A DNA stretch of 64,000 nucleotides from Pseudomonas oleovorans subsp. oleovorans (GCF_002197815.1 NZ_NIUB01000004.1:124001-188000); one strand, 5' to 3'; positions 46,363-56,308 are shown, counted from the stretch's first letter. Notes: generated by a model not told the origin, from the sequence alone. A program made the numbers and translations.

Positions 46363-47490
46363 GGGTTCATCCCCGCTGGCGCGGGGAACACGAGCGCGAA
46401 GGCAACGAAGAGGAAATGCAGAACGGTTCATCCCCGCTGGCGCGGGGAACACTTCCAGTTCGGCAAAACCAACGTCTCCATGCGCGGTTCATCCCTGCTG
46501 GCGCGGGGAACACACCTTTGCCAGCGCCTCCCGCGCATCAATCTGCGGTTCATCCCCGCTGGCGCGGGGAACACCGCTCGGCCAGTGGTAAGGGGTTAAT
46601 CATGATCGGTTCATCCCCGCTGGCGCGGGGAACACTTGTAACCGGGCCTGATGGATTAGTTACAACGCGGTTCATCCCCGCTGGCGCGGGGAACACTTCT
46701 TTGACCAGCATCTCGCCAAGTTCACCGACGGTTCATCCCCGCTGGCGCGGGGAACACCGGTGATGGCCCAGCACGATGCTGACTGCCAGCGGTTCATCCC
46801 CGCTGGCGCGGGGAACACTTTGCTCGCGCCAGGTGTTGAGCTGCTGCGGGCGGTTCATCCCCGCTGGCGCGGGGAACACTTTCCACACTCACGCCCAAGC
46901 CAATGCGCACTCGGTTCATCCCCGCTGGCGCGGGGAACACGGTTTTGTCAGAATGCAAATATTCTCGATGCGCGGTTCATCCCCGCTGGCGCGGGGAACA
47001 CGACCGGTGTTGATGCCAGCCTGGAGCAGTTCACCGGTTCATCCCCGCTGGCGCGGGGAACACGGCAAGCGCGCGCTGAACAAGGCTGAGCCGGACGGTT
47101 CATCCCCGCTGGCGCGGGGAACACGCAAGTTTGAATGTGCTGCGTCATATTCGGGGCGGTTCATCCCCGCTGGCGCGGGGAACACGCCTCGCCGGCCAGG
47201 GTCAGCAACCGCGCGACCGGTTCATCCCCGCTGGCGCGGGGAACACGGCGATATCAAGATGACCATGCGCTATTCGCACGGTTCATCCCCGCTGGCGCGG
47301 GGAACACTTCGCCATCGCCTTTTGCGCCGCCTTCACGAGCGGTTCATCCCCGCTGGCGCGGGGAACACATCGGCTCAAAGTAGCCGGGGCGTGCCAGCAG
47401 CGGTTCATCCCCGCTGGCGCGGGGAACACAACAGCCAATCAATGGTGCCGTTGAACAGATACGGTTCATCCCCGCTGGCGCGGGGAACAC
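46363..47490 (-). CRISPR. CRISPR array 2, type I-E, 19 repeats and 18 spacers
   Basis: Same 29-bp repeat and orientation as array 1, period 61, with one 33-bp spacer (47002-47034). The leader is at 47491, so transcription runs toward cas3. Repeat 46485 has one change (ATCCCTGC), and the distal repeat at 46363 begins with a different base. The spacer at 47247-47278 codes DIKMTMRYSH, a tyrosine-integrase signature. Confidence 0.99.
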
Positions 47491-47565
47491 ACTTAGCCTA
47501 ACCAATTGTTCCTTAAAGGAGAAAATCAGCCGCTAAAAACCTACCAACTTCTCCTTGTTAAAGAT
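47491..47565 (-). promoter_or_regulatory. leader of CRISPR array 2
   Basis: 75 bases aligning with the leader of array 1 over their whole length with one indel. Homology stops 11 bases before the aidB-like stop codon. It contains the cas2 stop codon sequence (CTTTAA in transcript direction) although no cas2 is here. Confidence 0.85.
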
Positions 47566-47575
47566 TGCCCCTGTA

Positions 47576-49225
47576 TCAAAGCAGATTCGGCGTGCTACGC
47601 GCCAGCAGCGCCTCGACGTCGACACCGCGCGGCAGGGTGCCGTAGACGCGGCCACGGCCTTCCAGCCGGCTGGCGATAAAGGCATCGGAGACAGTGGCGT
47701 TGCCCGCCTCCAGCAGCAGCTTCGCCTGCAGGGCTACGGCCATGTCTTCGGTGAGCCGGCGCGCGCGGTACTGGATGTCGGCTGTATCAGCGAAATCTGC
47801 CTTGAGGCGCTGGATATGCGCCTTCAGGCGGGCATCGCCGTGACCATCGCCCAGTTCGGCGAACAACGCGTCGAGCACGCCAGGTTCCTTGGACAGCGCG
47901 CGTAGCACGTCCAGGCATTGCACGTTGCCCGAGCCTTCCCAGATCGAGTTGACCGGCGCTTCGCGGTACAGGCGCGGCATGATGGTTTCCTCGACATAGC
48001 CCGCGCCGCCCATGCATTCGCTGGCCTCGTAGATCATTTCCGGCGCGCGCTTGCAGATCCAGTATTTGCCCACGGCAGTGACCAGACGGGCGAACTTGTC
48101 TTCCTGCGCGTCATGCGCGTGATCCAGCGCGCGGCCCATGCGCATGCACAGGGCCAGCGCGGCTTCGCTCTCCAGCGCCAGGTCGGCCAGCACGTTCTGC
48201 ATCAGCGGCTGGTCGGCGAGCAGCTTGCCACCCACCTGGCGATGCGCGCAGTGGTGCGCAGCCTGGGTCAGCGCCTGGCGCATCAGGCTGCTGGAGCCGA
48301 CCATGCAATCGAAGCGGGTCATCGCCACCATCTCGATGATGGTCGGCACGCCACGCCCTTCCTCGCCGAGCATCCAGGCGAAAGCGCCACGGTACTCCAC
48401 CTCGCTGGAGGCGTTGGCCCAGTTGCCCAGCTTGTTCTTCAGCCGCTGGATGTAGAACGCGTTGCGCGTTCCGTCCGGGCGGTGACGCGGCAGCAGGAAG
48501 CACGACAGGCCCTTGTCGGTGTAGGCCAGGGTGAGGAAGGCATCGCACATCGGCGCCGAGCAGAACCACTTGTGGCCCACCAGCTCATAGCCCTGCCCCG
48601 GCCCGCCAAGGCCGATGGGATAAGCGCGGGTGGTGTTGGCGCGCACGTCGGTGCCACCCTGCTTCTCGGTCATCGCCATGCCGATGGTCACGCCAGTCTT
48701 CTGCTCCATCGGCAGGTTGCGTGGGTCGTACTCGGTGGCGAGGATCTTCGGCAGCCACTGCTCGGCTACGTTGGGCTGCAGGCGGATGGCCGGCACGGCG
48801 GCGAAGGTCATGGTCAACGGGCAGCCGCTGGCCGCTTCGGCCTGGCTATGCATATAGGTCAGCCCGGCGCGGGCGACATGGGCGCCGGCACGCGGGTCGG
48901 TCCAGGGCAGCGACGGCAGGCCGTGCTCGACCGCTGTGCGCATCAGCTCGTGGTAGGCCGGGTGAAACTCGACCAGGTCGATGCGATTGCCGTAGCGGTC
49001 ATGACTCTTGAACACCGGTTTGTTCTCGTTGGCAAGAAAGCCGGCCTGCATCAGGGCGCCGCCGGCCAGCGCACCATAGGCGCTCAAACGCTCGTGGGCC
49101 CAGGCGCCATCGTAGCGGCGAATCCACTCCTGCAGCGGCAGATCGAGGCGATAGAGATTGGCGCCATCGAGGCTCGGTACCTGGTTGAACACCTCGTGGG
49201 TTTCGGCATGCAGGCTGGGCTTCAT
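47576..49225 (-). CDS. acyl-CoA dehydrogenase of the AidB type
   Basis: 549 residues, like E. coli AidB. FAD-binding acyl-CoA dehydrogenase domain with GMAMTEKQGGTDVRANTT, the base-containing region and YEASECMGGAGYVEE, then NSIWEGSGNVQCLDVLRAL. AidB-type proteins have weak dehydrogenase activity and bind DNA during alkylation stress; a fatty-acid role is also possible. Coupled by a 4-base overlap to the TetR gene upstream. Confidence 0.92.
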   Translation of the reverse strand: MKPSLHAETHEVFNQVPSLDGANLYRLDLPLQEWIRRYDGAWAHERLSAYGALAGGALMQAGFLANENKPVFKSHDRYGNRIDLVEFHPAYHELMRTAVEHGLPSLPWTDPRAGAHVARAGLTYMHSQAEAASGCPLTMTFAAVPAIRLQPNVAEQWLPKILATEYDPRNLPMEQKTGVTIGMAMTEKQGGTDVRANTTRAYPIGLGGPGQGYELVGHKWFCSAPMCDAFLTLAYTDKGLSCFLLPRHRPDGTRNAFYIQRLKNKLGNWANASSEVEYRGAFAWMLGEEGRGVPTIIEMVAMTRFDCMVGSSSLMRQALTQAAHHCAHRQVGGKLLADQPLMQNVLADLALESEAALALCMRMGRALDHAHDAQEDKFARLVTAVGKYWICKRAPEMIYEASECMGGAGYVEETIMPRLYREAPVNSIWEGSGNVQCLDVLRALSKEPGVLDALFAELGDGHGDARLKAHIQRLKADFADTADIQYRARRLTEDMAVALQAKLLLEAGNATVSDAFIASRLEGRGRVYGTLPRGVDVEALLARSTPNLL

Positions 49226-49863
49226 CGCGTGGGCTCCTTGGCGCCGACGGCGCGCAGGCAGAAGGTGGCAAGGCTGGCGCTGACCTGCGCCAGCTCCAGG
49301 GTGGGTTGGCCTGCTTCACGAGCGGCGCGAGCAGGTGGCGACAGAGGGCCGACCAGCGCTTCGGCAATGGCGCCGACCAGGCAGGCCGCCATCAGGCCGA
49401 TCTGCTCGACGCGAAACTCACCGGCGCCGGCACCCTCCTCCAGCAGATCGATGAACAGTTCGGCGTAGGCTTCGCGGTAGAGCAGGCGCTGCTCGTCGAC
49501 TTCCGGGTCGACCGGTTCGGCGATCAGCGCGAAGGCCAGGCGGCGGCTATGCCAGGCGCGGGCAGCGAACTGTTCGAGGCCGATGCGCAGGCGCTCACTG
49601 GCGCTGCCCGGCCCACGCAAGGCAGCGGCCAGAGCATCTACCTCACGCTGGCTGGCGCTGGCGAATACCTCGGCGGACAGTTCACCCTTGCTGCGAAAGT
49701 GGCGGTACAGACTACCGGTGGCGATGCCGACATCGTCGGCCAGCGCCTGCATGGTCAGGGCGGCGAAACCGCCCTCGGCCACCCGCAGCAGGGCGCAGTC
49801 GAGAATACGCGCGCGCAACGCTTGGTCGCGGTCGAGTCGAGCTTCGGTGGTGCGATAAGCCAT
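49222..49863 (-). CDS. TetR-family transcriptional regulator
   Basis: 213 residues. The N-terminal helix-turn-helix is FAALTMQALADDVGIATGSLYRHFRSKGEL. First gene of an operon with the acyl-CoA dehydrogenase and probably its repressor. Its start codon lies inside a perfect inverted repeat with two operator-like sites. Confidence 0.92.
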   Translation of the reverse strand: MAYRTTEARLDRDQALRARILDCALLRVAEGGFAALTMQALADDVGIATGSLYRHFRSKGELSAEVFASASQREVDALAAALRGPGSASERLRIGLEQFAARAWHSRRLAFALIAEPVDPEVDEQRLLYREAYAELFIDLLEEGAGAGEFRVEQIGLMAACLVGAIAEALVGPLSPPARAAREAGQPTLELAQVSASLATFCLRAVGAKEPTR

Positions 49864-49913
49864 GGTCTGAATCCTGATTCATCTGCATGCAGTGAATCAG
49901 GATTCAGACCATG
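49861..49913. promoter_or_regulatory. double TetR-type operator overlapping the tetR start
   Basis: Arms of 20 bp that are perfect complements (49861-49880 and 49894-49913), loop 13. Each arm holds the palindrome TGAATC-NN-GATTCA (49868-49881 and 49893-49906). The left arm includes the start codon, so repressor binding would also block translation initiation regions. The stretch to 50085 has no gene and carries a REP palindrome. Confidence 0.7.
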
Positions 49914-49982
49914 GCGAAAGGGGCGATCCGGCCAAATCTGCCGCCGAATCGGGAATGAGGTTGCCCGTGCAAAGCTGCACTT

Positions 49983-50051
49983 GTAGGAGCCAGCTTGCTG
50001 GCGATCATCGATCTGACAGGCGCAGAGCATCGCCGGCAAGCCGGCTCCTAC
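49983..50051. repeat. REP-type palindrome
   Basis: Arms GTAGGAGCCAGCTTGCTGGC and GCCGGCAAGCCGGCTCCTAC around a longer centre; same family as 14537 and 29177. Confidence 0.85.
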
Positions 50052-50085
50052 GGGCGCAGCGGCTTCATCACGCCCTGCGAAAGAG

Positions 50086-51854
50086 TCAGACCGGCGCGGC
50101 GCCACCGGAAACCGTTGCCGGGCGGCACAGCACCCAGTCATGCAGCAGTACGCGCAACTCGTCGAATTTCACCGGTTTCGCCAGGTAGTCGCTCATGCCC
50201 GCAGCCAGGCAGCGTTCGCGGTCGCCGCTGTGGCTGTGCGCGGTGATCGCCAGCACCGGCAGTTCGGCGCAGCCCGGCAGGGCGCGCAGCGCACGGCAGG
50301 TGGCGAAGCCGTCCATCACCGGCATCTGGCAGTCGAGCAGCACCGCATCCACCGTCTCACTGCGCAGCAACTCGAGGGCCTCGGCGCCGTTGTCGGCAGT
50401 GCGCACGAGGTAGCCGATCTTGAGCAACATGCCGAGAGTTACCAACTGGTTGATCGCATTGCCCTCGACGATCAGCACCGTGCATTGCTGCGCCTGGCGC
50501 TGCAGCGCGCCGCCCTGCGGTCGTGCCGGGCGAACATCGCTGGCCTGCGGTTGCAGCGGCAGAGTCAGCGGCACATCGAGGCGAAACCGACTGCCCTGCC
50601 CCGGCTGCGACTCGTGACTGAGCACGCCACCAAGCAGGTCGACCAGCTGCCGGCAGATCGCCAGGCCGATGCCCAGGCCGCCGTACTTGCGCGTCATCGA
50701 GCCATCGAGTTGATGGAAGCGCTGGTAAAGGTCGCCGTCGCCGGGCGCGAAACCGATCCCCGTATCGCTGACCACCACACTCAACGGCAGGCTGCTGCCC
50801 ACGCTACCGGCACGGCCGACCTGCAAGGTCACGCCGCCCTGACTGGTGAACTTGATGGCGTTATCCAGCAGATAGCCCAGCGCCTGTGCCAGCTTGGCTG
50901 CGTCCCCTTCCAGGGTATCGGGCAGGTTGTCGTCCAGTTCCAGGGCGAACGTCAGCCCCTTGTCTTCAGCGCGCGCCGCATACTGGGCACGCAGACCATC
51001 GAACAGCCCGCGCAGGCTGAACGTCTCGCGCCGCGGATAGAGCTTGCCGGCCTGCAATTCGGTGAGAGCGAGGATGTCGTTGACCATGCGCATCATGTCG
51101 CGCGCGGACGCTGCAGCGGTCTTCTGGTACTGCTCCAGTTCGATGTCCATCTTCACCGTTTGCATCAGCTCCAGCGAGCCGATCACCCCGTTCATCGGCG
51201 TACGCAGCTCATGGGTCACGGTGGCGAGGAATTCATCCTTGAAACGGTTGCTGTCGGCCAGTTCCTGGTTCAGCGTTTCGAGCTTGCGTCCGGCTTCCTG
51301 GAGAATGCGCGCGCTCTTCCTTCATCGCGTTGATGCGGTCGGCCAGCGCCAACGACAGCAGGCCCACTTCCAGCGCCGAGCCGATCTGGCTGGCATACAT
51401 GGTGAGAAACACGTTGGGCAGGTAGCCCAGCACCATCAGCGTGTTGACGATGCCGCCGATGAGAAAGGCGGTCCAGGCGAAGATGAAGTACCGCGCCACG
51501 CGCATACCGCGCAGCCAGGCGAGGATACCGGCGGCGAAGATAACCACGGTGAACAGCAGGGCCAGGTAGGTGGCCAGACGCAATGCCGTGGCATAACTGA
51601 TGCTCAGTGCCAGAATCATCACCCCTGCGCCGCAGGCCATCAGCAGCAGCAACAGACGATCAACCCAGGGACTGTGTTCGCCAGTGTGCAGGAAGCTGCG
51701 AGCGAACTGGCAGCCGAACAAGGCGGCCGATCCAATCAGAATAGTGCAGGTCCAGCCGCAGCCAGAATACCGAGCGCGAATAGCCGGCGTTGAGCACGGG
51801 CTTGTCATGCAGACGGAAACTGCCTTTGCACGGCGGGCGAGGCGATGTCGTCAA
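50086..51854 (-). pseudogene. decayed hybrid sensor histidine kinase (7TMR-DISM type)
   Basis: The 3' two-thirds are intact: histidine box THELRTPMNGVIG, ATP-binding N and G boxes (LDNAIKF, DTGIGFAPG, GLGIGLAI), and a receiver domain with the phospho-acceptor in VLLDCQMPVMDG. Upstream, at a GCGCGCGC run near 51315, the frame shifts. The region before it encodes several membrane helices of a 7TMR-DISM sensor, but the periplasmic part is largely deleted (junction near 51735 after FWLRLDLHYSD) and the true start is gone. A translated kinase part from MTHELRTP alone would lack dimerisation. Confidence 0.8.
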
Positions 51855-51863
51855 TGCTAGGGT

Positions 51864-52742
51864 CTATTGGGTCGCTTTTCCAGATTCAGACGGCAGTTTA
51901 AGCAGCGCTTCACCTATGGCCTCGGCCAGATACTGCAGGGAAAACACGCCGCCATAGGTCCAGGTCGAGGGCATCGCGGCGAAGCGCTGCTCACGCACGA
52001 AAGGCATCGCCTGCCAAAGTGGCGAGGCGAACAACTGCGCCTCCTGGGCAAAGGGTTCGATATGCAGCACGACACCCTCTTCGATACGACCCAGCGCGGT
52101 GATCGGTACCTGAGTGATGCCCCAGGGGCTCGGCGCCAGGTCCAGTGCCGGCTGCAGGCCCAGCAGCGCCAGCGCATGTTGCGGCATGGAGTTGGGGCCG
52201 TTGATGAAGGCGGCCGTCGGCGACGAGAAGCGAATCACCGTGACGGCCGGCAAGTGCTCTGCGTAATGGGCCTGCAGCCGCTCACGCCATTGCGCCAGAT
52301 AGACGTCCATCGCCTGCAGGCGCTGCTCGGCCAACGCCTCGCGCCCCAAGGAGCGCGCCAGGTCGAGAAACGCCTCGCGCTGCACCTGCTGATTGTCATG
52401 CTGCTGGCTGAAGCCCTGATACACCTGCACCGGCGCGATACGTTCGAGCAACGGGCGAATGTCTTCCAGCACCGGTGGAATGACGATCAGCTCAGGCTGT
52501 AACTCGGCCAGCAACTCGAGGTTGGGCTCCAGGCGCGAACCGCTCGACGGCACGCCCTCAGCCAACGTCGGCCTGACCACCCAGGCGCGGTAGTCACCGG
52601 CATCGGCGACGGTCAATGGCGTCACATCGAGCATCAGCAGATGCTCGGTGGCCTCCCAGCTCAGCGCAGCCACCCGTGGCGCATCACTCGCCCAGGCAGG
52701 TGTCAGCCACAGCAGTAGAAAGCCGAGTAAGCAACGCCTCAC
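51864..52742 (-). CDS. siderophore ABC transporter periplasmic binding protein (FhuD/BtuF-like)
   Basis: 292 residues with a signal peptide ending near TPAWAS. The fold type III binding protein begins RVAALSWEATEHLLMLDVTP, with LEPNLELLAELQPELIVIPP. The GTG start is in a GTGA overlap with the permease gene and has GGGAGG upstream; the long frame upstream is inside the permease gene. Last gene of the iron operon. Confidence 0.9.
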   Translation of the reverse strand: MRRCLLGFLLLWLTPAWASDAPRVAALSWEATEHLLMLDVTPLTVADAGDYRAWVVRPTLAEGVPSSGSRLEPNLELLAELQPELIVIPPVLEDIRPLLERIAPVQVYQGFSQQHDNQQVQREAFLDLARSLGREALAEQRLQAMDVYLAQWRERLQAHYAEHLPAVTVIRFSSPTAAFINGPNSMPQHALALLGLQPALDLAPSPWGITQVPITALGRIEEGVVLHIEPFAQEAQLFASPLWQAMPFVREQRFAAMPSTWTYGGVFSLQYLAEAIGEALLKLPSESGKATQ

Positions 52743-54715
52743 GCCAACCTCCCACGGATGAGCAAGTAGACGAAATAGCTGCCACACAACACCGAGGCGA
52801 CAATGCCCACCGGAATCTGCAACGGGAAGATCAGGGTGCGGCCGACCCAGTCCGCCAGCAGCATCAGCACCGCGCCCAACGAGGCCGCCAGCAGCAGCTG
52901 CGGCAGCACCCGGCGCGCGCCGAGCATCACCGCGATATGCGGGGCCAAAAGCCCCAGAAACGCCACTGGCCCGAGCAGACTGGTAACCAGCGCACAGAGC
53001 AACGCCACCAGCACCAGCAGCACCAGCCGCAAGCGCGGCACGTTCAAGCCGCGGCTGGCGGCCACCCCATCGCCGATGCCGATCAGCGTCAGCCCACGCT
53101 GGAACAGCACTGCCAGAGCGCCGAACAGCAGCACGCCAACCGTCAGCCACAATGCCTGTGCCGGTGTGGCGCGGTAGGTGGAGCCGGCCAGCCAGCCGAG
53201 CAACGCGAGCGAGTCACCCGTGCCCTTGGCCAACACGAACTGCAAGGCGGCGTTGAGCAGCGCGCCCAGGGAAATCCCCAACAGCGCCATCAGCGCTGGT
53301 GAGTAGTGATGACGCCGGCCCAGCAGCATCAACACCGCCAGCACCGCCAGACTGCCGACGAAGGCCGCCAGCGGCGCGACCGCGCCTAGCAGCGCACCAC
53401 CGAAGATGATCAGCGCCAGCATCACCGCCAGCGTGGCCCCGGCGGATAGGCCGAGAATATCCGGGCTGGCCAGCGGGTTACGCAGCAGGCGCTGCAGCAG
53501 CAGACCGGAAATCGCCAAACCGGCGCCGGCAGAAGCCGCGGTGAGCACACGCGGCCAGCGTAGCGACCAGACCAGCGCCGACGGCCACTGCAGGTGCCAG
53601 CCATCGACACCACGCGCCAGCCCGAGCGCCACGGTCAGCGCCAGCACGGCGAGAAGCGCCACCCACAGCGCACTGCGCCAGCCGAAACGCTCGGCGCCGC
53701 GCGGCAACTGCAGGCCACGCGGGTCTTCCGCCGCCAGGTGTCGGCGCGCCAGCCACAACAACACTGGCGCACCGATCAACGCCGCCGCCGCGCCACTGGG
53801 CACCAGTTGGCCGCTGAGACGATTGGCCAGCAGCGCCAGGGCGTCGGTGCCAAGCAGCAGCAAGGCACCGAGCAACGCGCTGTAAAAAAGCTCATCACGC
53901 GCCGTGCGGGCGCCGAGCATCTTCGCCAGATTCGGCGTGAGCAGGCCGATGAAACCGATCAGGCCGACCGCCGTGATCGACACCGAACACAACCACAGCG
54001 CCGCCAGGAACAGCACCAGCATCACCGGCCACAGCGCCAGGCCACGGCCCTGAGCAGCATCGCCGCCAAGCTGCAGCAAGCTCAACGGCCGCGGCGCCAG
54101 GATCAGCACTGGCACTGCCAGCAACAGCTTGGGCCACAGCCACTGCACCCAATGCCAGTCGATCTGCGCCAGATCACCCGCGCCCCAGACGAACAACCCC
54201 TGGGTGTACTGGTTGTTGATCAGCACCAGCCCGGCAGCCAGCGCGCCGAGCAACAGGTTCATGGCCATGCCGCCCAGCACCAGCGGCAGCCCGCCGATGC
54301 CACTGCGCCCGGCAATCAGCAGCACCAGACCGACCGCCAGCAGTGCGCCGAGCAGTGCCGCCCAGTGTCCGTGGCTGGCCGCGAAGGTCGGCACCAGCAA
54401 GGTGGCCAGCACCAGCCCGAGCCAGGCCCCGGACGAGGCGCCGATGGTCATGGGCGACACCAGGCGGTTCTGCGTGATCTGCTGCAACAGGCTGCCGGAC
54501 AGGCCCAGCGCAGCGCCGGTCAGCAGCGCCATGCTCAGCCTGGGTAGAGCCGACAGTTGCAGTTGCAGAAACTCGAAGCTGTGTTCGGCAGAAGCCAGCA
54601 TCGCCCACAGCTCGAACGGACCAAGATCTGCCGCCAGCCACAGGTGCAGCAGTGCCAGGGGCAGCAGCGCGAGTAGCGTCAGAAGGTGGCGTGACGGCGC
54701 CGAAACTGCAGCCAT
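52739..54715 (-). CDS. fhuB: fused siderophore ABC permease, FhuB-like
   Basis: 658 residues: two FecCD permease halves fused, as in FhuB, each with about ten transmembrane helices and a coupling motif (GLLTPNLAKMLGAR and GLLAPHIAVMLGAR). Typical for Fe3+-hydroxamate import. It lies 2 bases after the ATPase gene. Confidence 0.93.
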   Translation of the reverse strand: MAAVSAPSRHLLTLLALLPLALLHLWLAADLGPFELWAMLASAEHSFEFLQLQLSALPRLSMALLTGAALGLSGSLLQQITQNRLVSPMTIGASSGAWLGLVLATLLVPTFAASHGHWAALLGALLAVGLVLLIAGRSGIGGLPLVLGGMAMNLLLGALAAGLVLINNQYTQGLFVWGAGDLAQIDWHWVQWLWPKLLLAVPVLILAPRPLSLLQLGGDAAQGRGLALWPVMLVLFLAALWLCSVSITAVGLIGFIGLLTPNLAKMLGARTARDELFYSALLGALLLLGTDALALLANRLSGQLVPSGAAAALIGAPVLLWLARRHLAAEDPRGLQLPRGAERFGWRSALWVALLAVLALTVALGLARGVDGWHLQWPSALVWSLRWPRVLTAASAGAGLAISGLLLQRLLRNPLASPDILGLSAGATLAVMLALIIFGGALLGAVAPLAAFVGSLAVLAVLMLLGRRHHYSPALMALLGISLGALLNAALQFVLAKGTGDSLALLGWLAGSTYRATPAQALWLTVGVLLFGALAVLFQRGLTLIGIGDGVAASRGLNVPRLRLVLLVLVALLCALVTSLLGPVAFLGLLAPHIAVMLGARRVLPQLLLAASLGAVLMLLADWVGRTLIFPLQIPVGIVASVLCGSYFVYLLIRGRLA

Positions 54716-54717
54716 GC

Positions 54718-55485
54718 TCAGGCCACCACGGCAATCTTGCGGGCGCTGCCGGGCTGCTCGATCAGTTCGATATCGATGTCGTAGAGCTGGCTGAGCAATG
54801 GCCCGCTGAGCAACTCGTCCGGGCTACCGTCGAAGAAGATGCGCCCCTGCTTGAGGGCGATCACCCGGTCGGCATGCCGCGCGGTGAGGTTGATGTCGTG
54901 AAGGATGGCGACGATGCCGCGCCCGCTGTCGCGATTGAGCTGCCGCAGCAGGCCCATCAGCTCGTACTGATGCGCCAGGTCCAGCGCCGAGGTGGGCTCG
55001 TCGAGCAGTAACAGCGGCGATTGCTGGGCCAGCAGCATGGCGATCCAGGCACGTTGGCGCTCGCCACCGGAGAGGCGGTCGGCCAGGTGATCGGCGTAAT
55101 GGGCGACATCGGTCTGGGCCAGCGCCTGATCGATGGCTGCATGGTCCTCGGCGCGCCAGCGGCCGAGCAGCCCGCGCCAGGGAAAGCGCCCCAGACGCAC
55201 CAGTTCGCGCACGGTCAGGCCAGCGACATCGGGCAGGTGTTGCGGCAGAAAGGCCACACGGCGGGCGAAGTCACGGGCGGAAAAACCGGCCAGGTCGCGC
55301 TCATCGAGCTGCAGCGAACCTCGGGTCGGCTGCAGCTGCCGCGCCAGCAGGTTCATCAGGGTCGACTTGCCCGAGCCGTTGTGGCCGAGGATCACGGTGA
55401 AGCGATCCCCTTCGAGGTGCAGTTCGTCCAGCGCCAGCGTCACCCGCTCGCCGCGGCGTACTTCGATATCACGCAACGTCAACAT
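54718..55485 (-). CDS. fhuC: siderophore ABC transporter ATPase, FhuC-like
   Basis: 255 residues. Walker A ILGHNGSGKSTL, signature LSGGERQRAWIAML, Walker B LLLLDEPTSALD, switch His in VAILHDINL. It powers the FhuB permease. It overlaps the reductase gene by 7 bases. Confidence 0.94.
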   Translation of the reverse strand: MLTLRDIEVRRGERVTLALDELHLEGDRFTVILGHNGSGKSTLMNLLARQLQPTRGSLQLDERDLAGFSARDFARRVAFLPQHLPDVAGLTVRELVRLGRFPWRGLLGRWRAEDHAAIDQALAQTDVAHYADHLADRLSGGERQRAWIAMLLAQQSPLLLLDEPTSALDLAHQYELMGLLRQLNRDSGRGIVAILHDINLTARHADRVIALKQGRIFFDGSPDELLSGPLLSQLYDIDIELIEQPGSARKIAVVA

Positions 55486-56225
55486 GCCAGGGCCAGCTCC
55501 TCGCGCAGGCGCAGCAGGCGCTCGTCACGCCGCAATTTCGGGCAGGTGTTGCACAGCTCGCCGTCGCAACGCCGAAAATGCTGGCAACAGGCCTTGCGCT
55601 CCAGGGCCAGGCAGTCGCGGCCATCGTCCAGCCGCACCTCCAGCAGGTCGCTGCCACCACGCAAGCCCAATACCTCCAGCCAACGTGCCGCCAGCGCGCG
55701 CAGTTGCTGGTTGTCCAGAGTCAGTTGGCGCTGCACCAGCAACAAGGCGGCCAGCACGTAATCAGCCGCCAGGCGCTGGGCCAGCTTGCCGTGAATGTTC
55801 TGCACCTGGCAGAACTCGGCGTGCTGGCGGCGCAGCAGTTGCTCGAGCTGGCTGGCAGCCAGGCCGATCAGCTGATCTTCCATAGCCTGCTGCGGGCAGT
55901 GCTCGGGCAGACAGAAACCCGACACCACGCCGCCCTGCACCGCCTGCCCCAGGCTTGCCAGACAAGGCACGCGCTGCGCCAGGTGCACGCCGAGCAGTGT
56001 CAGGTAGATGGGTTGCCAGACCAGGTAGGTCCAGCTGCGCACCGTCCAGTAATGCGCCCCGGCCTCGGGATGGGCCTGCTGCCAGTAATGGTAGAGCGCG
56101 GCGATACGCCGGTCGTTGCCCTCGCTACCGCACACCAGCAGGTCAGCCCCGGCATGCCCGATCCGTCCCTGCAGCCCGGGCAGGCTGCGAGAAATGACAT
56201 CGAGCAGATGGTGGAGGTCTTGCAT
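55479..56225 (-). CDS. FhuF-like siderophore ferric reductase
   Basis: 248 residues. The C-terminal cysteine motif KACCQHFRRC...CNTCPKL is the [2Fe-2S] site of FhuF-type proteins, which reduce Fe3+ in imported siderophores. First gene of the operon. Its upstream region has a Fur-type box and promoter. Confidence 0.88.
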   Translation of the reverse strand: MQDLHHLLDVISRSLPGLQGRIGHAGADLLVCGSEGNDRRIAALYHYWQQAHPEAGAHYWTVRSWTYLVWQPIYLTLLGVHLAQRVPCLASLGQAVQGGVVSGFCLPEHCPQQAMEDQLIGLAASQLEQLLRRQHAEFCQVQNIHGKLAQRLAADYVLAALLLVQRQLTLDNQQLRALAARWLEVLGLRGGSDLLEVRLDDGRDCLALERKACCQHFRRCDGELCNTCPKLRRDERLLRLREELALAC

Positions 56226-56263
56226 CGCGGCGAATCCGGATGACGGCGGCAGTGCGGAGGGCG

Positions 56264-56304
56264 AATTTAATCACCGAAACGCATCTGCATCAAATTATCA
56301 TTCG
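56264..56304 (-). promoter_or_regulatory. promoter with Fur-box-like site for the siderophore operon
   Basis: On the minus strand TTGATG (56288-56293) and TAAATT (56264-56269) are spaced by 18 bases. The AATGATAATTTGATG segment overlapping the -35 resembles Fur boxes built from NATNAT repeats. It lies between the MFS stop codon and the reductase gene. Confidence 0.5.
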
Positions 56305-56308
56305 CCAC

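Noticed and set aside
46302..47501. Long open frames across CRISPR array 2
   Set aside because: Same artefact as in array 1.
49911..49961. Short plus-strand frame starting in the mirrored tetR arm
   Set aside because: Only about 16 codons; the ATG arises from the inverted repeat and no ribosome site precedes it.
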